From Plantago ovata (taxonomy: Eukaryota > Streptophyta > Magnoliopsida > Lamiales > Plantaginaceae): DNA of 64,000 bases. A program made the translations under genes and the position numbers. The notes under the pieces were generated by a model. It saw nothing but the letters and a program-made list of their open reading frames with translations. It was not told where the DNA came from and made no database searches. The DNA lies in assembly GCA_028274465.1 (NCBI GenBank), contig CM051456.1, forward strand, positions 11,063,745-11,127,744, in the 5' to 3' direction. This document shows, one piece after another, positions 1 through 11,515 of this stretch (position 1 is its first letter; every line of letters starts with the position of its first letter).

Positions 1-1343
1 CTCGGAAAGATACTTATACTTCCAATGTATACCTAGAAAAGAGAGCAAGTTTTGGCAGTTGTATGTTGCACATATACTTCCACTGTACAGTATATATGTT
101 CGTCCAAATATAGTAGTAGTCGATGGATCTTTGCAAAATAAATGATTTGTAGTTTTAGATACATGTGTGTAGCATGGATACACGTAGGGCGGCGCAACAG
201 ATGGGATTTGAAACAAAATTCCATTCGTGATCCAATCTGTTAGTAGCGAATCAGATCCAATCCGTATCCAATCCATATCCATAATGCACTAACTATTTGA
301 AATAACGCTAAGTTTTATAAAAAGAAGTTACATATCCACAACAACAAAAACAATTTGCAATGTACACGTTTCTAATTCTCAAACTACACATCAATTATAA
401 AATTCAATTATCCATTAATCGAGTAGCTATTTATTTTGGATCTTTAAGATTATAAATTGAAGAAACAAAATATTTCTTGCAAAATGAATCGAATTAGAGA
501 ACCCATTAAAGGAAAGAAATAAAATCTAGCGGAGTGAGATCCAGGGAAGTAAGCATGGGGAAGCGAAACTTTGGACAAGGTGGAACAGAATCTAATAGGA
601 TCGGATCAAATAAGTGAAAGAAAAGCAAGACACGCGTTGGAAAAGAGACCAGAATTGAAGGTGGCGTGGACACGTAGTTTGCACTGGACGTGTTACCATC
701 TAAATGGTTCGGAATTAGCTTAGCTAGCTAGCAATGCCCCAAGGCCCCCCAACACTTCACTTGCTGCTGCTCTGTTATGAAAGAAAATCTAAGTGGTTTC
801 GCCAGTCAATAATAAAACCCTGACAGGATCAGGACATAAGTAGCATGTGGAGGGTATCAGAATAAGTCTAAGTTCGTTCCATTTATTTCCGCTTTTTGTT
901 CATCAATTCGAGTTGGCTACTGCATGCACTGTAAACAGATCAACTCATCTGCTGTTATTTGGGACATCGTAACCTCGTTCTATAATAAATGCTATAGTAT
1001 GTATGCTTCAGTGATGTCATTTACCAACACTCAACTGCTAGTGAGTATGATCGTTTGTACTAACTAGTAGTAGTGGAGTTTTTAACAGTTCCATTAGTAA
1101 CAAAATTTTCCTACTCAGGGGGACGAAAATTCAATTCAAATAAACACAAAACTAAAAGCACATTAAACAGAATAGAAGCCCTATTCTACGAGTCCAAATT
1201 CAAATAAACCTGACAAAATTCCGAGTTTCTAAGCGTACATCTCAACATTTGAGCCTTCTGCTTCCACCAGCTTCATCATACCACCAGTACACAGAAATGT
1301 GGTGTAGCAGCTGTAAAGCTAATAAATACTATCTTGACAGAAT
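1..1343. other. Intergenic region downstream of CCT1
   Basis: No convincing coding sequence is visible. The right end must contain the CCT1 3' UTR. A decayed second copy of the CCT1 last exon lies at about 1252-1320 and is listed separately. The rest is AT-rich sequence without a recognisable family. Confidence 0.6.
1252..1320 (-). pseudogene. Decayed duplicate of the CCT1 last exon
   Basis: Read on the minus strand, this stretch aligns with the last CCT1 exon (1344-1424). About 32 of 42 bases match in the best block, and the segment reading GGMMKLVEAEG corresponds to [12 protein letters not shown] in the gene. The copy sits about 100 bp downstream in the same orientation. A one-base length difference shifts the frame within it, so it probably does not encode the normal C-terminus. 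It may now be transcribed as part of the 3' UTR. Use as an alternative terminal exon is possible but unproven. Confidence 0.6.
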
Positions 1344-4300
1344 TTAATCCTCCTGGCCTTCCTCTTTCACGAGCTTAATCATATCATCAATACGCAGAAT
1401 TGTGATAGCCGCTTCAGTAGCAAACTGTCAGAACCAGAATATATACTAATAAGAAAAAGAAAAGAAAAGTTGAATTAGAGGGCAAAACAAAGTTCAGATA
1501 CTAACCTGAATTATCTTTACTTTGCTCATTGCTGGCTCAATGACACCAGCTTCTAAGTTATTGCGAATTTCACCCTTCACTAGGTCAAGGCCATCGCTAT
1601 AACCAATACAGGAGAATCGCAATTAGACAGAATTTAGCAATCGCAGCGCAAGTTGAACGGGGAGCAGTAGAAACAATCTATGTTTTGCTACTAGAACATA
1701 AAAAAAAAAACTACCGGTAATAATAAAGATATTTCAAAGGCATGTAAAAAAGTGTACATCAGCTACAATGAAGAATGATAATTTTGGAGAAATTGGAAGC
1801 ATGCTTTAGATGAAGTGCTATGTGCTGTCCACCGGGGAAAAAAAAAGAAGAGAGAATTATTCTCTTCCAAATAAATGGATTATGAAATAGAAGCCCACCT
1901 TGACAAATGTTTCTTATCTGGCTTAGTTTGAGATTTATGGTGGTTGGAACGTAGTTTAGCAACCAAATCCGTTGCATCTTTAGCAGCATTGACAGCAAGC
2001 ACCTGAATAAAGCATTGAAATGAACAGTTAAGATAACAAAAGAAACTCTAATGGATAGTATGTTGCAGTTTCATTAGTCAAAGTACCTTGGGTATAACTA
2101 ATAATGATTCAGCGAACTCTGCAATAGCCAGCTGCTCTCTTGATCCTAAAGTAGTGGCCAAATTTTCCAGATACACAGACAGTGCAGCTTCAACTGCACC
2201 TCCACCAGCTACAACCTGTAGTTTCACCATTAAAAGAAAATCAGGCAAACAGTCTGTGTCATGAGATGACACATTTTATAGAATGTAATGCTATTATGAT
2301 GTACATAAACCTAGGCCATGATTATTTCAAATACATGCATATATTGTCTACCTGTTACTGCAATCTACATGAGTGTGTGGGTGTAACTAAGTATACATTT
2401 GGATCGTAAACCCATATAAAACATAAATATACATAATATATGTACTTATTAGCAATGTCGTCATAAAATTTTAGCAAGACTAAGGACTTTTTAAGTGTTA
2501 GATTGTCCTACATCAACTATGTTGAATTATGGGATGGCTAAAAGTCAAGAAATTGAAAAATGTTATGAGCCACACACCGGTAGGGGAAGAAAAGGTGAAG
2601 CAATTCTGGAAAAATGATTTCCTGTACAAGAATGCAACGGTCTGAAAGTTAAGAAACTTACTGTTTTAGATTCCAGAGTTCTTTTGACAATGCATAGGGC
2701 ATCATGCAGAGCCCTATCCATCTCATCAAGCATGTAGTCATTGGCACCTCTTAGTACTATAGAAACCTGCAGGAAACAGATACGCATGTCAATTCATATC
2801 TTCATTATGAAAGAATATTCTTAACAACATACTTCCATTTTTTTGTAAAAACTTATCATGCAAAATACAACCGTGAAAAATCAATGATAATCACATAAGG
2901 ATAGAAAATTGAAGTTCGAGTAGAATCCTATACAAATCAGAACTAAATAATCATACCGCACTTGAAGTTTTTGTCCCTTTAATCATTATCACATCATCAT
3001 CAGCAATGCGTTCCTCCACTACTTCATCAGCATGTCCTAGAAGTGATGAATCAAATGTTTCTTCCCCTTCCATATCTGCAAATGTGGATACCTGTAATGA
3101 ACCAATTATTAGGATTCAGGATGAAACGTTCCCTTCAGAAGAGTACACTAGTCCATGGACTTTATTCAGCCTTCTTAGTATCTTAGCTAATATATTGGGG
3201 TCCAGTGGTTCTACTTCAATCACAGACCTAGAATTACACTGGAAAACCTTAATTTTTATTTTTTCAGTGTCCAAAAACCTTAATTTTTATTTTTTCAGTG
3301 TCCAGTAAACTAAATCAAACCTGAACTGTTCACTATGAGGCTTTCATTATGCCTAGTAAAAACTTGCTGCATCTTTTTTCTGAGATTCTTCCAGGAGAAA
3401 AATTAGGCACCATGATCTTAATTTATCAAGGTCAAACAAACAAATACTAGGATATATGTGAAAATTGTTTCCTTTTTTTTTTTAAATCAGGTAGCACAGC
3501 GCATAGAAGGAGAGATCTACCAAATAGATACAGCAAACGGAACTTCTAGAAGGATGATCAGAGATTTATAGGTAATATTTTGAATCTCCATTATCGAACA
3601 CTCAGGGTCATTAACTGCATTTGCTATTCACTGCTTCAAATCCTACAAAAAGCTTAGTTCAGATAAGTGAATGTACCAAAGTTCCACCAGTTGCCTTGGC
3701 AACATGTCGAAGATCGTCTTTGCGTACACGCCTTACAGCTATTGCACCAGCTTCTACAAAGTACTGAAGAAAATAAGACAAAATTAACAACATATTCACC
3801 ATACAGGCACAGACAAACCGTCCTTCATACTAGTACCATATAAACATTAAGCCAATAAGGAACATACACCAAAAAGACCACAGAAACAAGATGTGATGTA
3901 GATATAAGAATGATATCGTTCTAAAAAAGGTCATATCATTGTTACACAAATATATTCCTATATATTTATCCCAGATAGCTAGTTCCCAAGACCTTTTCAT
4001 AGATAATGCAATTATTTATTATTGGATCACTCACAGGAAATTCAGATTGCATTGAATTGCTCTGAAAACAGGGATGGATATCTAACACAGCCAAAACAGA
4101 AATATTAGTCCTAGCAAAAATACTAAAGGAGAAGGGATCATATTTTCTATGTACACAAAGTACCTGAATAAGCAAGAACAAGTGCAACTCAAGTCCTAGT
4201 AAAACCATGTGGCATGCAAATTTAACAGAAGCTTGCCTTAAGTGCCATGTCATCAATTCCTTTTGTTGTTAATACGACATTTGCCCCTGCCTTAAGAAGC

Positions 4301-7300
4301 TTCTCAATACGTTCTTTTGTCATGTCAGCTTCCCTGCGAAGAAAGTAATATCACTCATCATTACTACATTCCAAATCACTGGGGAGTGGGAAATTGCTTG
4401 ATAATGATAACAGTAAGCAGATTTGCCTGCAGCCACTAGTAACATCAATCAGAAACCATAATCATAAAGAGGACAACTATTTGATTTTAATATTTTATAT
4501 CAAATGCACTTACTTGATGTTGAATCATTTGTTTTCTAGCAAGCATTATGATATGTGGTTTACTTTAGATGCATGTCACGAGCAACTAACATTCAGAATA
4601 TGCATTGCATTGAAGTGGTATGTGAAAAGTATCTTCTGGTATGACCCAAAGTTTCGCAATGAATACAAATAATTACCTCTGACGAATCTTTTCCAACTCT
4701 CTTGGGTCAGTAACTAAAACTTGGACACCCATTTGCATTTTTGTCTTCTGAAGATTGAAGTCAAGGCAAGCAATCCTAGCAGGGGCAACTCTCAGAGGCA
4801 TCCCTTGTGCAGCGCGACCAGTGTTGAGAGCATATCCTTTTAGTAAATAGCTATCTCTGGCACTTTTTCCATGGGCTTTAAGAATGTTGATTCCCTACGA
4901 CCACAAGAATTATCAGAACTTCCAAATAGATTTCCACAGGTATAGCTAATCTCTGCAAATTATGTTGTCAGACTTAATTGAACTCCACAATCATGGGCTT
5001 ATTTAGTTTAGGATGCTTTTGATAGATAAACTAAAAACCACAGCAGGTTACGTTGTTAGAATAAAAGCGTCAGACGGTATCCAACCTGGAAAAACTAACT
5101 ATAAATCTTATAACCATAAAGGCTCACAACTAAGAACACATTTCTGGGGTAGCAGCAATATCAGTAAATAGGATCAATCAAGAACATACGACCAACCTTA
5201 ATTGGATATTTAACTTCGCCTCTGGCATTTGTCATCTTTACTGCTAAAACAGCTTCTGCAACCTAAAAAAAACAGTTAGTTCAATTATCAGAGAAAAAAA
5301 ATTGATCCCGGAATGAAAAACTGCACTCTAAATAATATATGAACAGAAAGTCTATACCAACATGTGACAGAACAAATCACAGTCAAGAACAGTAATATGA
5401 CAGACAATTTAGTTTTAATCAGGCAGGGTGTCAAAACAAAAAGTATACATTCATACTCTGTGATGCAAACACGACGAGAATATTGTGATACTACTATTGT
5501 TTAAGGAAGAAACAGTCAAGCAGCATATGATAAATACAAAGTCCCCACCCAGAACAATTTTATTAAGAAGAAATGAAGGAGCCTAAGGGAGCTGCTTGCA
5601 ACACAATTCTTTATATGCCAAACCAGAATACTATAGAGTACTACTTTACTGGATGTGGTAGAATCAAGGATCCATTAACTCAATTCATTATACAACCATT
5701 GGAAAGGGGGGGGGGGGGAGTATGCAGTTTTCATCCTATGTTCATGATTAATAGCTTACCAGATTGGCGAAGAAGTCACTATCACCACCTATCAACTTTG
5801 AAGACATGCTGGTCTTGGCACAGTTTACAAAAGAATCTTTACCAAGCTTGTCAACCTGAATGTGTGTAAAGAAAAAGTTTTAAATTTAAATTTCACTAAA
5901 CTTAAATGAACATTGAGAAACAAAATAAAATCACATACAACATTCAATAAGTGATACATCTAACGACCTATGGTGGTCTCACACCTTGCCGCAAGTAGAT
6001 ATTAAACTTCAGCTTTCTATTTTTGTTTTTCTCTTTTCAAATTTTGAACTATAGGCGATCAGAGGAATTATTTAAAAGTGTATTCAAATAGCTGGAGTTC
6101 GAACAAGACAACACAATCTACGAATTTACAAAACAGATATAATCTACATTCTAGCAAAAACAGCGAACAAGACAACACAATCTACGAATTTACAAAACAG
6201 ATATAATCTACATTCTAGCAAAAACAGAAAAAAAAAATAAAAAATTAGAATAAGTTAAACAGCCAACCATAATGAAGGGATACTATTCAATTTTTATATT
6301 AAACGAATTGGAAATAGTGCTTTACCTTTATGGAAAGTTTTTCATCTACGTACTTGCAAGCTTCCCTCATGCCAAGCTGGAAGAAAAAAAAAGTGTTGTC
6401 AACATACGAAAAGTCAATTATAAAAATAGTGCAAAACTAAAAAAAAAGTTTTAAAATGAAGTTTTAAGATTTACTAATACTCACTCTGTATCCGCTGATT
6501 ATTGATGTTGGATGAATCTTGTTTCTCACTAAATCATTAGCGTTCTGTAGAAGAGTGTATGAATAAGCACAATAACAAGCTAACAAAAGAATTCAAACTC
6601 AAAAGATTACTAATGATACCTTAAGCAATTCTGCAGCTAATATAACGACAGAAGTAGTCCCATCTCCAACTTCACGGTCTTGAAGTTCAGCCAACTCAAC
6701 AAGAACCTGTTGTAAAGGTAATAGAAAGATGGTTTTAGTGTGGCACAAATACAAACTTCATCCATAAGCACATGTTAGGAGCAAAAAGAAGATCCATTCA
6801 CCTTGGCAGCAGGATGCTTGACTTCAAGCATCTTTAGTATTGTGGCACCATCATTAGTTATCGTCACATCACCAATATCATCTACAAGCATCTGCGATAG
6901 CAGAATGTAAAAATTAGCGCAGATAATCAATAAGTATTTAAAAACTGCTAACAAATGAATCCATCATTCGGCTCCTCTAACAAGTCTACTTGAAATGTTG
7001 CATTAAGTACAGCTATCAACTTCCCCTCACTATAACCAAGCAAACTTGAAATACACATGACACAACCTGTCATTAAAATCGTGTACAGAGACCAATGTCT
7101 TCCTGTACAAGTTGGTAACACACTAACTTAGGTCTAGTTCCAAGTTCAAACAAAATTACATAATCCAGCTCTATTTAATTCTACACACGCCCATGAAAGC
7201 AATAGGAACCAGCATAACGAAGTAAAAATTACCTTGTCCAGGCCTACAGGGCCAAGCGAAGACTTGACAATATTGGCAATTGCTTGGCAAGCAAAGACTA

Positions 7301-7467
7301 CACATGTCCAGGGAAAAAAAATAATAAAAAATCAAAGCATCAGTAACTCCACAAAACATAGTTACATGCATAATTGGCATAGATGAGTCAAATTGAAATG
7401 AAACTATACCATTTTGAGTGCGAACATCCTGTCCAGATTGCCGTTCGCCGGAAATATCGATCGCCAT
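1344..7467 (-). CDS. TCP1: T-complex protein 1 subunit alpha (CCT1), cytosolic chaperonin
   Basis: Subunit alpha of the cytosolic group II chaperonin CCT/TRiC, which folds actin, tubulin and other proteins with ATP. The 17 exons, in coding order, are 7467-7410, 7297-7233, 6891-6802, 6706-6620, 6544-6485, 6376-6326, 5855-5760, 5262-5197, 4894-4677, 4333-4237, 3763-3677, 3091-2957, 2766-2662, 2215-2087, 2002-1899, 1596-1506 and 1424-1344. They give 539 aa, close to the usual 545. The protein starts [19 protein letters not shown]. Family signatures are the NDGATIL block (about 54-60), GDGTTS nucleotide-site motif (85-90) and VVAGGGAVE (from 406), and it ends KLVKEEEGQED. All junctions are GT-AG except the intron after exon 10, which is GC-AG. 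Intron 6 carries a 64-bp tandem duplication. The gene is divergent from the fibrillin gene, with 1.05 kb between the two start codons. Confidence 0.95.
3243..3303. repeat. 31-bp tandem duplication in CCT1 intron
   Basis: A unit containing AACCTTAATTTTTATTTTTT is repeated twice with a 31-bp offset, inside the CCT1 intron between exons at 3091 and 3677. No effect on splicing is evident. Confidence 0.85.
3764..4236 (-). other. GC-AG intron of CCT1
   Basis: After exon 10 (ending GACATGGCACTTAAG) the intron begins GCAAGC, and the next exon follows TCTTCAG. Joining these gives DDMALK-YFVEAG, the expected CCT1 sequence. No GT donor nearby preserves the frame. AAG/GCAAG is the usual context of the rare GC-AG class, which the major spliceosome handles. 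Confidence 0.8.
6101..6228. repeat. 64-bp perfect tandem duplication in CCT1 intron
   Basis: Two adjacent copies of a 64-bp unit beginning GAACAAGACAACACAATC (6101-6164 and 6165-6228) are essentially identical, so the duplication is recent. It lies in the intron between CCT1 exons 7 and 6. Confidence 0.95.
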
Positions 7468-8514
7468 TTCTATAATTTACTGGAAATGAAATCAGGAGGA
7501 CGAAAAGGGACTATAATCCCTAGATTGGATCTAAAACGGTTGAAGTTACAGAGCTGGATTGATTCGACAGCGTAATTGAGAGCCAAACGGAACTGAATCT
7601 CGGTGGCGTCACTGATTTTCACTTCGCTCAGTTCAAGGGCTCGAGAAGCTTGGAGGTTTTGTGAGAAGGTTTTGAAATCCTACTTATGTTGTTGTACAGG
7701 GTTGATATTTGGGCTGGGCTGACCCATGTGTTTCAATTTTCCCGGGTAAAATCCGACCCGTTTATATCATTTTGACTTTTTTGAGTAGAACGAACATACT
7801 CTTGGTTGCTACTTTCTTGTTTGGTTGGTGTATTCGTGTGGTAATGTGGTTAAATGAGTGGAGCCAATCAGCCAAGCCTGTTGTTCCATAGTTTGACATC
7901 AAGCTCGAGCATTGGACTCAGACTCGCTAAAGAAACATGCCCACAAATAATCCCCATTCCAAATTCATTAATTAATTATAAATAAAAGCATAAATAGTAA
8001 GAATAGTTCGACTCTTTAGTTACTTAACTCGATTTTCATTATTGAATTAGCCAAGCCTACCCGTTAAGGCTTAAGGCACCATGAAAACAAATTGTTAGAA
8101 TAAGTTAGATATTATGCAACTGTTTAAAAGTTTAAGTTTGTTAACGAGCTCGAGCTCGAGCCTGATTTCAGGCTCGCTTCGTTAACGAGCCGAGCCGAGC
8201 CTCAGCAATGCTCGGCTCGTGATATAATGTAGACTCAATAAGACTCTTGGTATTGGCTTTTTCTTCATTTCTTTTATCATGGGTTGCGTTAGATTTTGAG
8301 TTTGTTCGAGCCAAACGAGTCAAGTTCAAATAGAAAAAAATATGACTCAAACTCAAACCGAAAATTTTACTCATCTTACTAACAAACGGAGCCTTGGGTG
8401 TTATTCGAGTTCGAACCGGAATAACAACAGTACCATTTAGAAAATTTTATTTTTAATTATTTAAGAAAAACCAGATATCCCTATTTTTCATCTTCCATCA
8501 CACCACTCACTCCC
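7468..8514. promoter_or_regulatory. Shared divergent promoter region of CCT1 and the fibrillin gene
   Basis: Both genes point outward, so this 1.05-kb region must hold both promoters and 5' UTRs. No clear TATA box could be assigned to either gene. The middle, about 7900-8410, is occupied by repeat-like sequence rich in GAGCTCGAGC and GAGCCGAGC, including strong hairpins at 8138-8222. Confidence 0.6.
8138..8222. repeat. GAGCTCGAGC-rich hairpin core of a repeat-like element
   Basis: The segment contains a near-perfect hairpin, CGAGCCTGA with TCAGGCTCG at about 8157-8176. A second stem, CGAGCCGAGC with GCTCGGCTCG, follows close by. Surrounding sequence (7900-8410) has related GCTCGAG and AACGAG words, suggesting a small non-autonomous mobile element or its remains in the divergent promoter. 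Its family and ends were not determined. Confidence 0.5.
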
Positions 8515-9991
8515 ATGGCTGCTCACTGCCTTCTTCCCGCCACATCCTTCAAGTCCAGGACCATTTCCACCGTGACCCGCTCCTCTCTCACAAACCAATC
8601 CCAACCCTCCTCCGCCAAGCGCCACCTCCTCAACCTAATATCCGATCAGCAACGCGGCCTTAAAACCCAATCAAACCCCCAAAAACTCTCCCAAATCATC
8701 GACGCAATCGATTCACTGGCCTCCATTGGCCGCGAAACCGTCACCACTGATAAGTCCCTCTCTGCCACGTGGCGTATGCTCTGGACCACAGAGAAAGAAC
8801 AGCTCTTTATCGCAAAGAATGCTTCGTTTTTTGGCACCTCTACAGGTGACATTTTGCAGGTGATTGATGTGGAGAAGAAGACCCTTAATAATGTAATCAC
8901 TTTTCCTCCCGATGGAGTGTTTTTTGTTCGCTCCGATATTCAAGTTGCTTCAGCTCAACGAGTCAATTTCCAGTGAGTGTTATTTTTGTCTACTCAATTT
9001 TTAGTTTGATTATATCATCTAAATTATGGATTAATGGTTTGCTTAACTACATTTTGAGTTTCCATGTATTTAATAAGTAGTTTATAGAAAATTAGAAATT
9101 ACTATAACATCATTTTATTCATGATCTCAATTGGAATGAAAATTAGGCTAGTTTATATACTCATGTTGCGGTAGGAGTATGACAGTTAGTGTTGATGTTT
9201 ACACGTAAGCGGTTGACAAATTACTCAAGTCAAGGGCATTATTTTGCTGTTTTGATAATTTTGATTATGAGATGGTATGGCTGCAGTGTATCTGCGAAAA
9301 TGCTGGCTAGCTATTTAAAGTTAAACTATCACGCTGAGGTTTCTTTTATTGGCTTTGTTAAAATTTGTGGAATTGTTGTATCTTCTCATGAGTGAATGAA
9401 ATGTTTTGCAGATTCACTAGTGCTGTTCTACGAGGGAAGGGTTGGGAGTTCCCGTTGCCACCATTTGGTCAGGGATGGTAAGTAGCCAGTACTTTGCTTT
9501 CATAACTTCTTGAAATATATACCGAAGAAAGTCCTAAAGCTGATTATATGTTTTTAAAAGGGCACTGAAAGTTTTCTAGTCCCTTTTGCATGTTATATGT
9601 TGCCTCTTGAGGGATGGACTTAGTCACTTAGGTTGAATGCTACATAAATGTTATGGCTGAAATTTTGATGCCATATAATTACTATCTTCATAGGTTCGTC
9701 CAGAGAGAACACATCTATTGACTTATAAAGAAGTTCTTTACTCACTGCCAACATTTTCTTGCTTCCAGATATTTTTCATCTTCGAATTTTTTGCTCTTCT
9801 GAAGTTTAGTTTTTTCAAGCATGAAAGAGTGAAATTGCTTTTAGTATTCTCCTTCTCTCCGTGCAACTGACATCAAGTTCTTACTCTGTAGGTTTGACTC
9901 GTTATACATTGATGATGAGATTCGGGTAGTGAAAGATATCCGAGAGGACTATCTGGTTGTTGAACGAGCTCCTTATTCTTGGAAAGAATGA
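8515..9991 (+). CDS. Plastid lipid-associated protein (PAP/fibrillin), PAP11-like
   Basis: Fibrillin-family protein of the chloroplast; family members bind lipids or isoprenoids at plastoglobules and thylakoids. The three exons are 8515-8972, 9412-9477 and 9892-9991, giving 207 aa. The first ~35 residues are rich in Ser, Thr and basic residues and look like a plastid transit peptide. The mature part has typical family text: HLLNLISDQQRGL, LSATWRMLWTTEKEQLF, TFPPDGVFFVRS, then GWEFPLPPFGQGW, and it ends YLVVERAPYSWKE. From memory it resembles Arabidopsis PAP11 (At4g00030, about 212 aa) more than the large fibrillins. All junctions keep frame, and the spliced sequence restores NFQFTS and GWFDSLY. 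The exact lipid ligand is not known. Confidence 0.9.
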
Positions 9992-11515
9992 TAATGGAGG
10001 TCTGTTGTACATCTTACCCTGTGCAGTTTTAAGTCCCTGTAAGTTATTTAAATCCAGTTATAGCAAAAAAATGAAACTGAACTCGGTGGAGCTAAATATA
10101 AGCATATAACCCTTTACCTTTTGGGTACATAGTCCACACTGTTCTAACTTTTATTTCTGCTGCAATGGTTAACATATCACATATGTACATACTCATGCAT
10201 TCCTAAATTTTATATTTCCTCCGTACAAAACTATGGATATTTGACCATGCACACATGCTATAAGTTTTGGTTGAAACGAGGCAAATTGACTATTATGTGC
10301 CTATTAACACAAAATTCCAGACTAATAAATTTATTGCATAAGTAACGTTCAACTTTAAATACGGGCAAAAATGTCAAAATTGCAATACATACATTGATAC
10401 ATGCCCAAAAATAGAAATATAGGTCTCACAGAAAGGAGAATGTCACTGTAGTTTCAGGGCAGTGGAAGTTGAATATTAGTTCTGGATTAGTTTTTTGTCA
10501 AAATTTAATTTCTATAAAAAATCCATTACGTGCAATATAATTATTACCAACTGCCAAAATAGCGAGTTACCAAGATCATGAATTATGATATCCAATATAG
10601 TAATTAAGAGGAATTCAGGAAGAAAAAAAATATTACTGGATCTCTCATCCAGTCCTCTACTCCTCTTTGATCCACAGGAAATAAATTCTACTATTAATTG
10701 TTATAATCCTTTTTCTCGAAACATATATGATGATGAAATTTTTTATATCACTTTTATAGCACTGTTTAATGCCCTTATAGGGTGCTGAGATTGTTTTGGA
10801 ACTCTGTGCAAGCATGTTCCTTTATCATAACCCAGTCCAGTCCCCCATATGCGGCAACATCACATAATAACAATACCAGGAGAACGAGCCTTAGTGCAAC
10901 ACAAGTTGCTGCCAATGCTCTGGAATTTCACAACCTTTTGGCCCTGTGTTCGAGTGTAGATAGCCCCTCTGCATTAGTGCAATGGTATGACTTCCTAAAA
11001 CACACTTTCCCTGTCGTACACCCACAGAACCGTGGAGATTAGCGCATGCAGTTTAGTCTTTAAACATCCAAAACACCATGCCCCCGTCCTCTATTCATTG
11101 GAAATGCACCAAGCCATGTTTATCCTACAGTAGACCATTAGCATGGAGCAAGGAGGGATATATGAATGAAAATGCCTTGAAGATCATCATCCAGTGATTC
11201 AGGGGCCTGTGAGCCTTTCGATTGTGCCACTTAGGTAACTTCTCAATTTCTAGCTGGTGCACACAGGGGAAGCTAGTTATGGTATTGAAAGTACTTATTG
11301 ACACTAATAGATGAGGAGGGCAAGGTACGACGCTTATTGAAAATCCAGTATTTATAGTAATGTTGATTTGCAGAAACTCTCTGTGTATTTACAAGTGTGT
11401 ATGTCAACCATTCTAAAACTATAAACACTCCACAAGCAGACTGAATATCTGTGAGAACCAGACACGAAACCTGTTAAGACCTACCCCTACCTTATATTGA
11501 AGTCTGAATCCCCCT
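9992..11515. other. Intergenic region between fibrillin and MMP genes
   Basis: This region contains the fibrillin 3' UTR and the MMP 3' flank, which converge here. A possible degenerate MITE lies at about 10215-10437. An 86-codon open frame on the plus strand at 10782-11042 matches nothing I recognise and is not called as a gene. Confidence 0.5.
10215..10437. mobile_element. Possible degenerate Stowaway-like MITE
   Basis: The left end reads CCTCCGTACAAAACTATGG. The reverse complement of the right end reads CTCCTTTCTGTGAGACC and continues with similar TATTT and CATG words. The ends resemble Stowaway termini but are diverged, and no clean TA duplication is visible on the right. Confidence 0.35.

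Noticed and set aside
10782-11042. 86-codon open frame between fibrillin and MMP
   Set aside because: No recognisable similarity, no splice partner and no promoter features. It was kept only as a remark in the intergenic entry.
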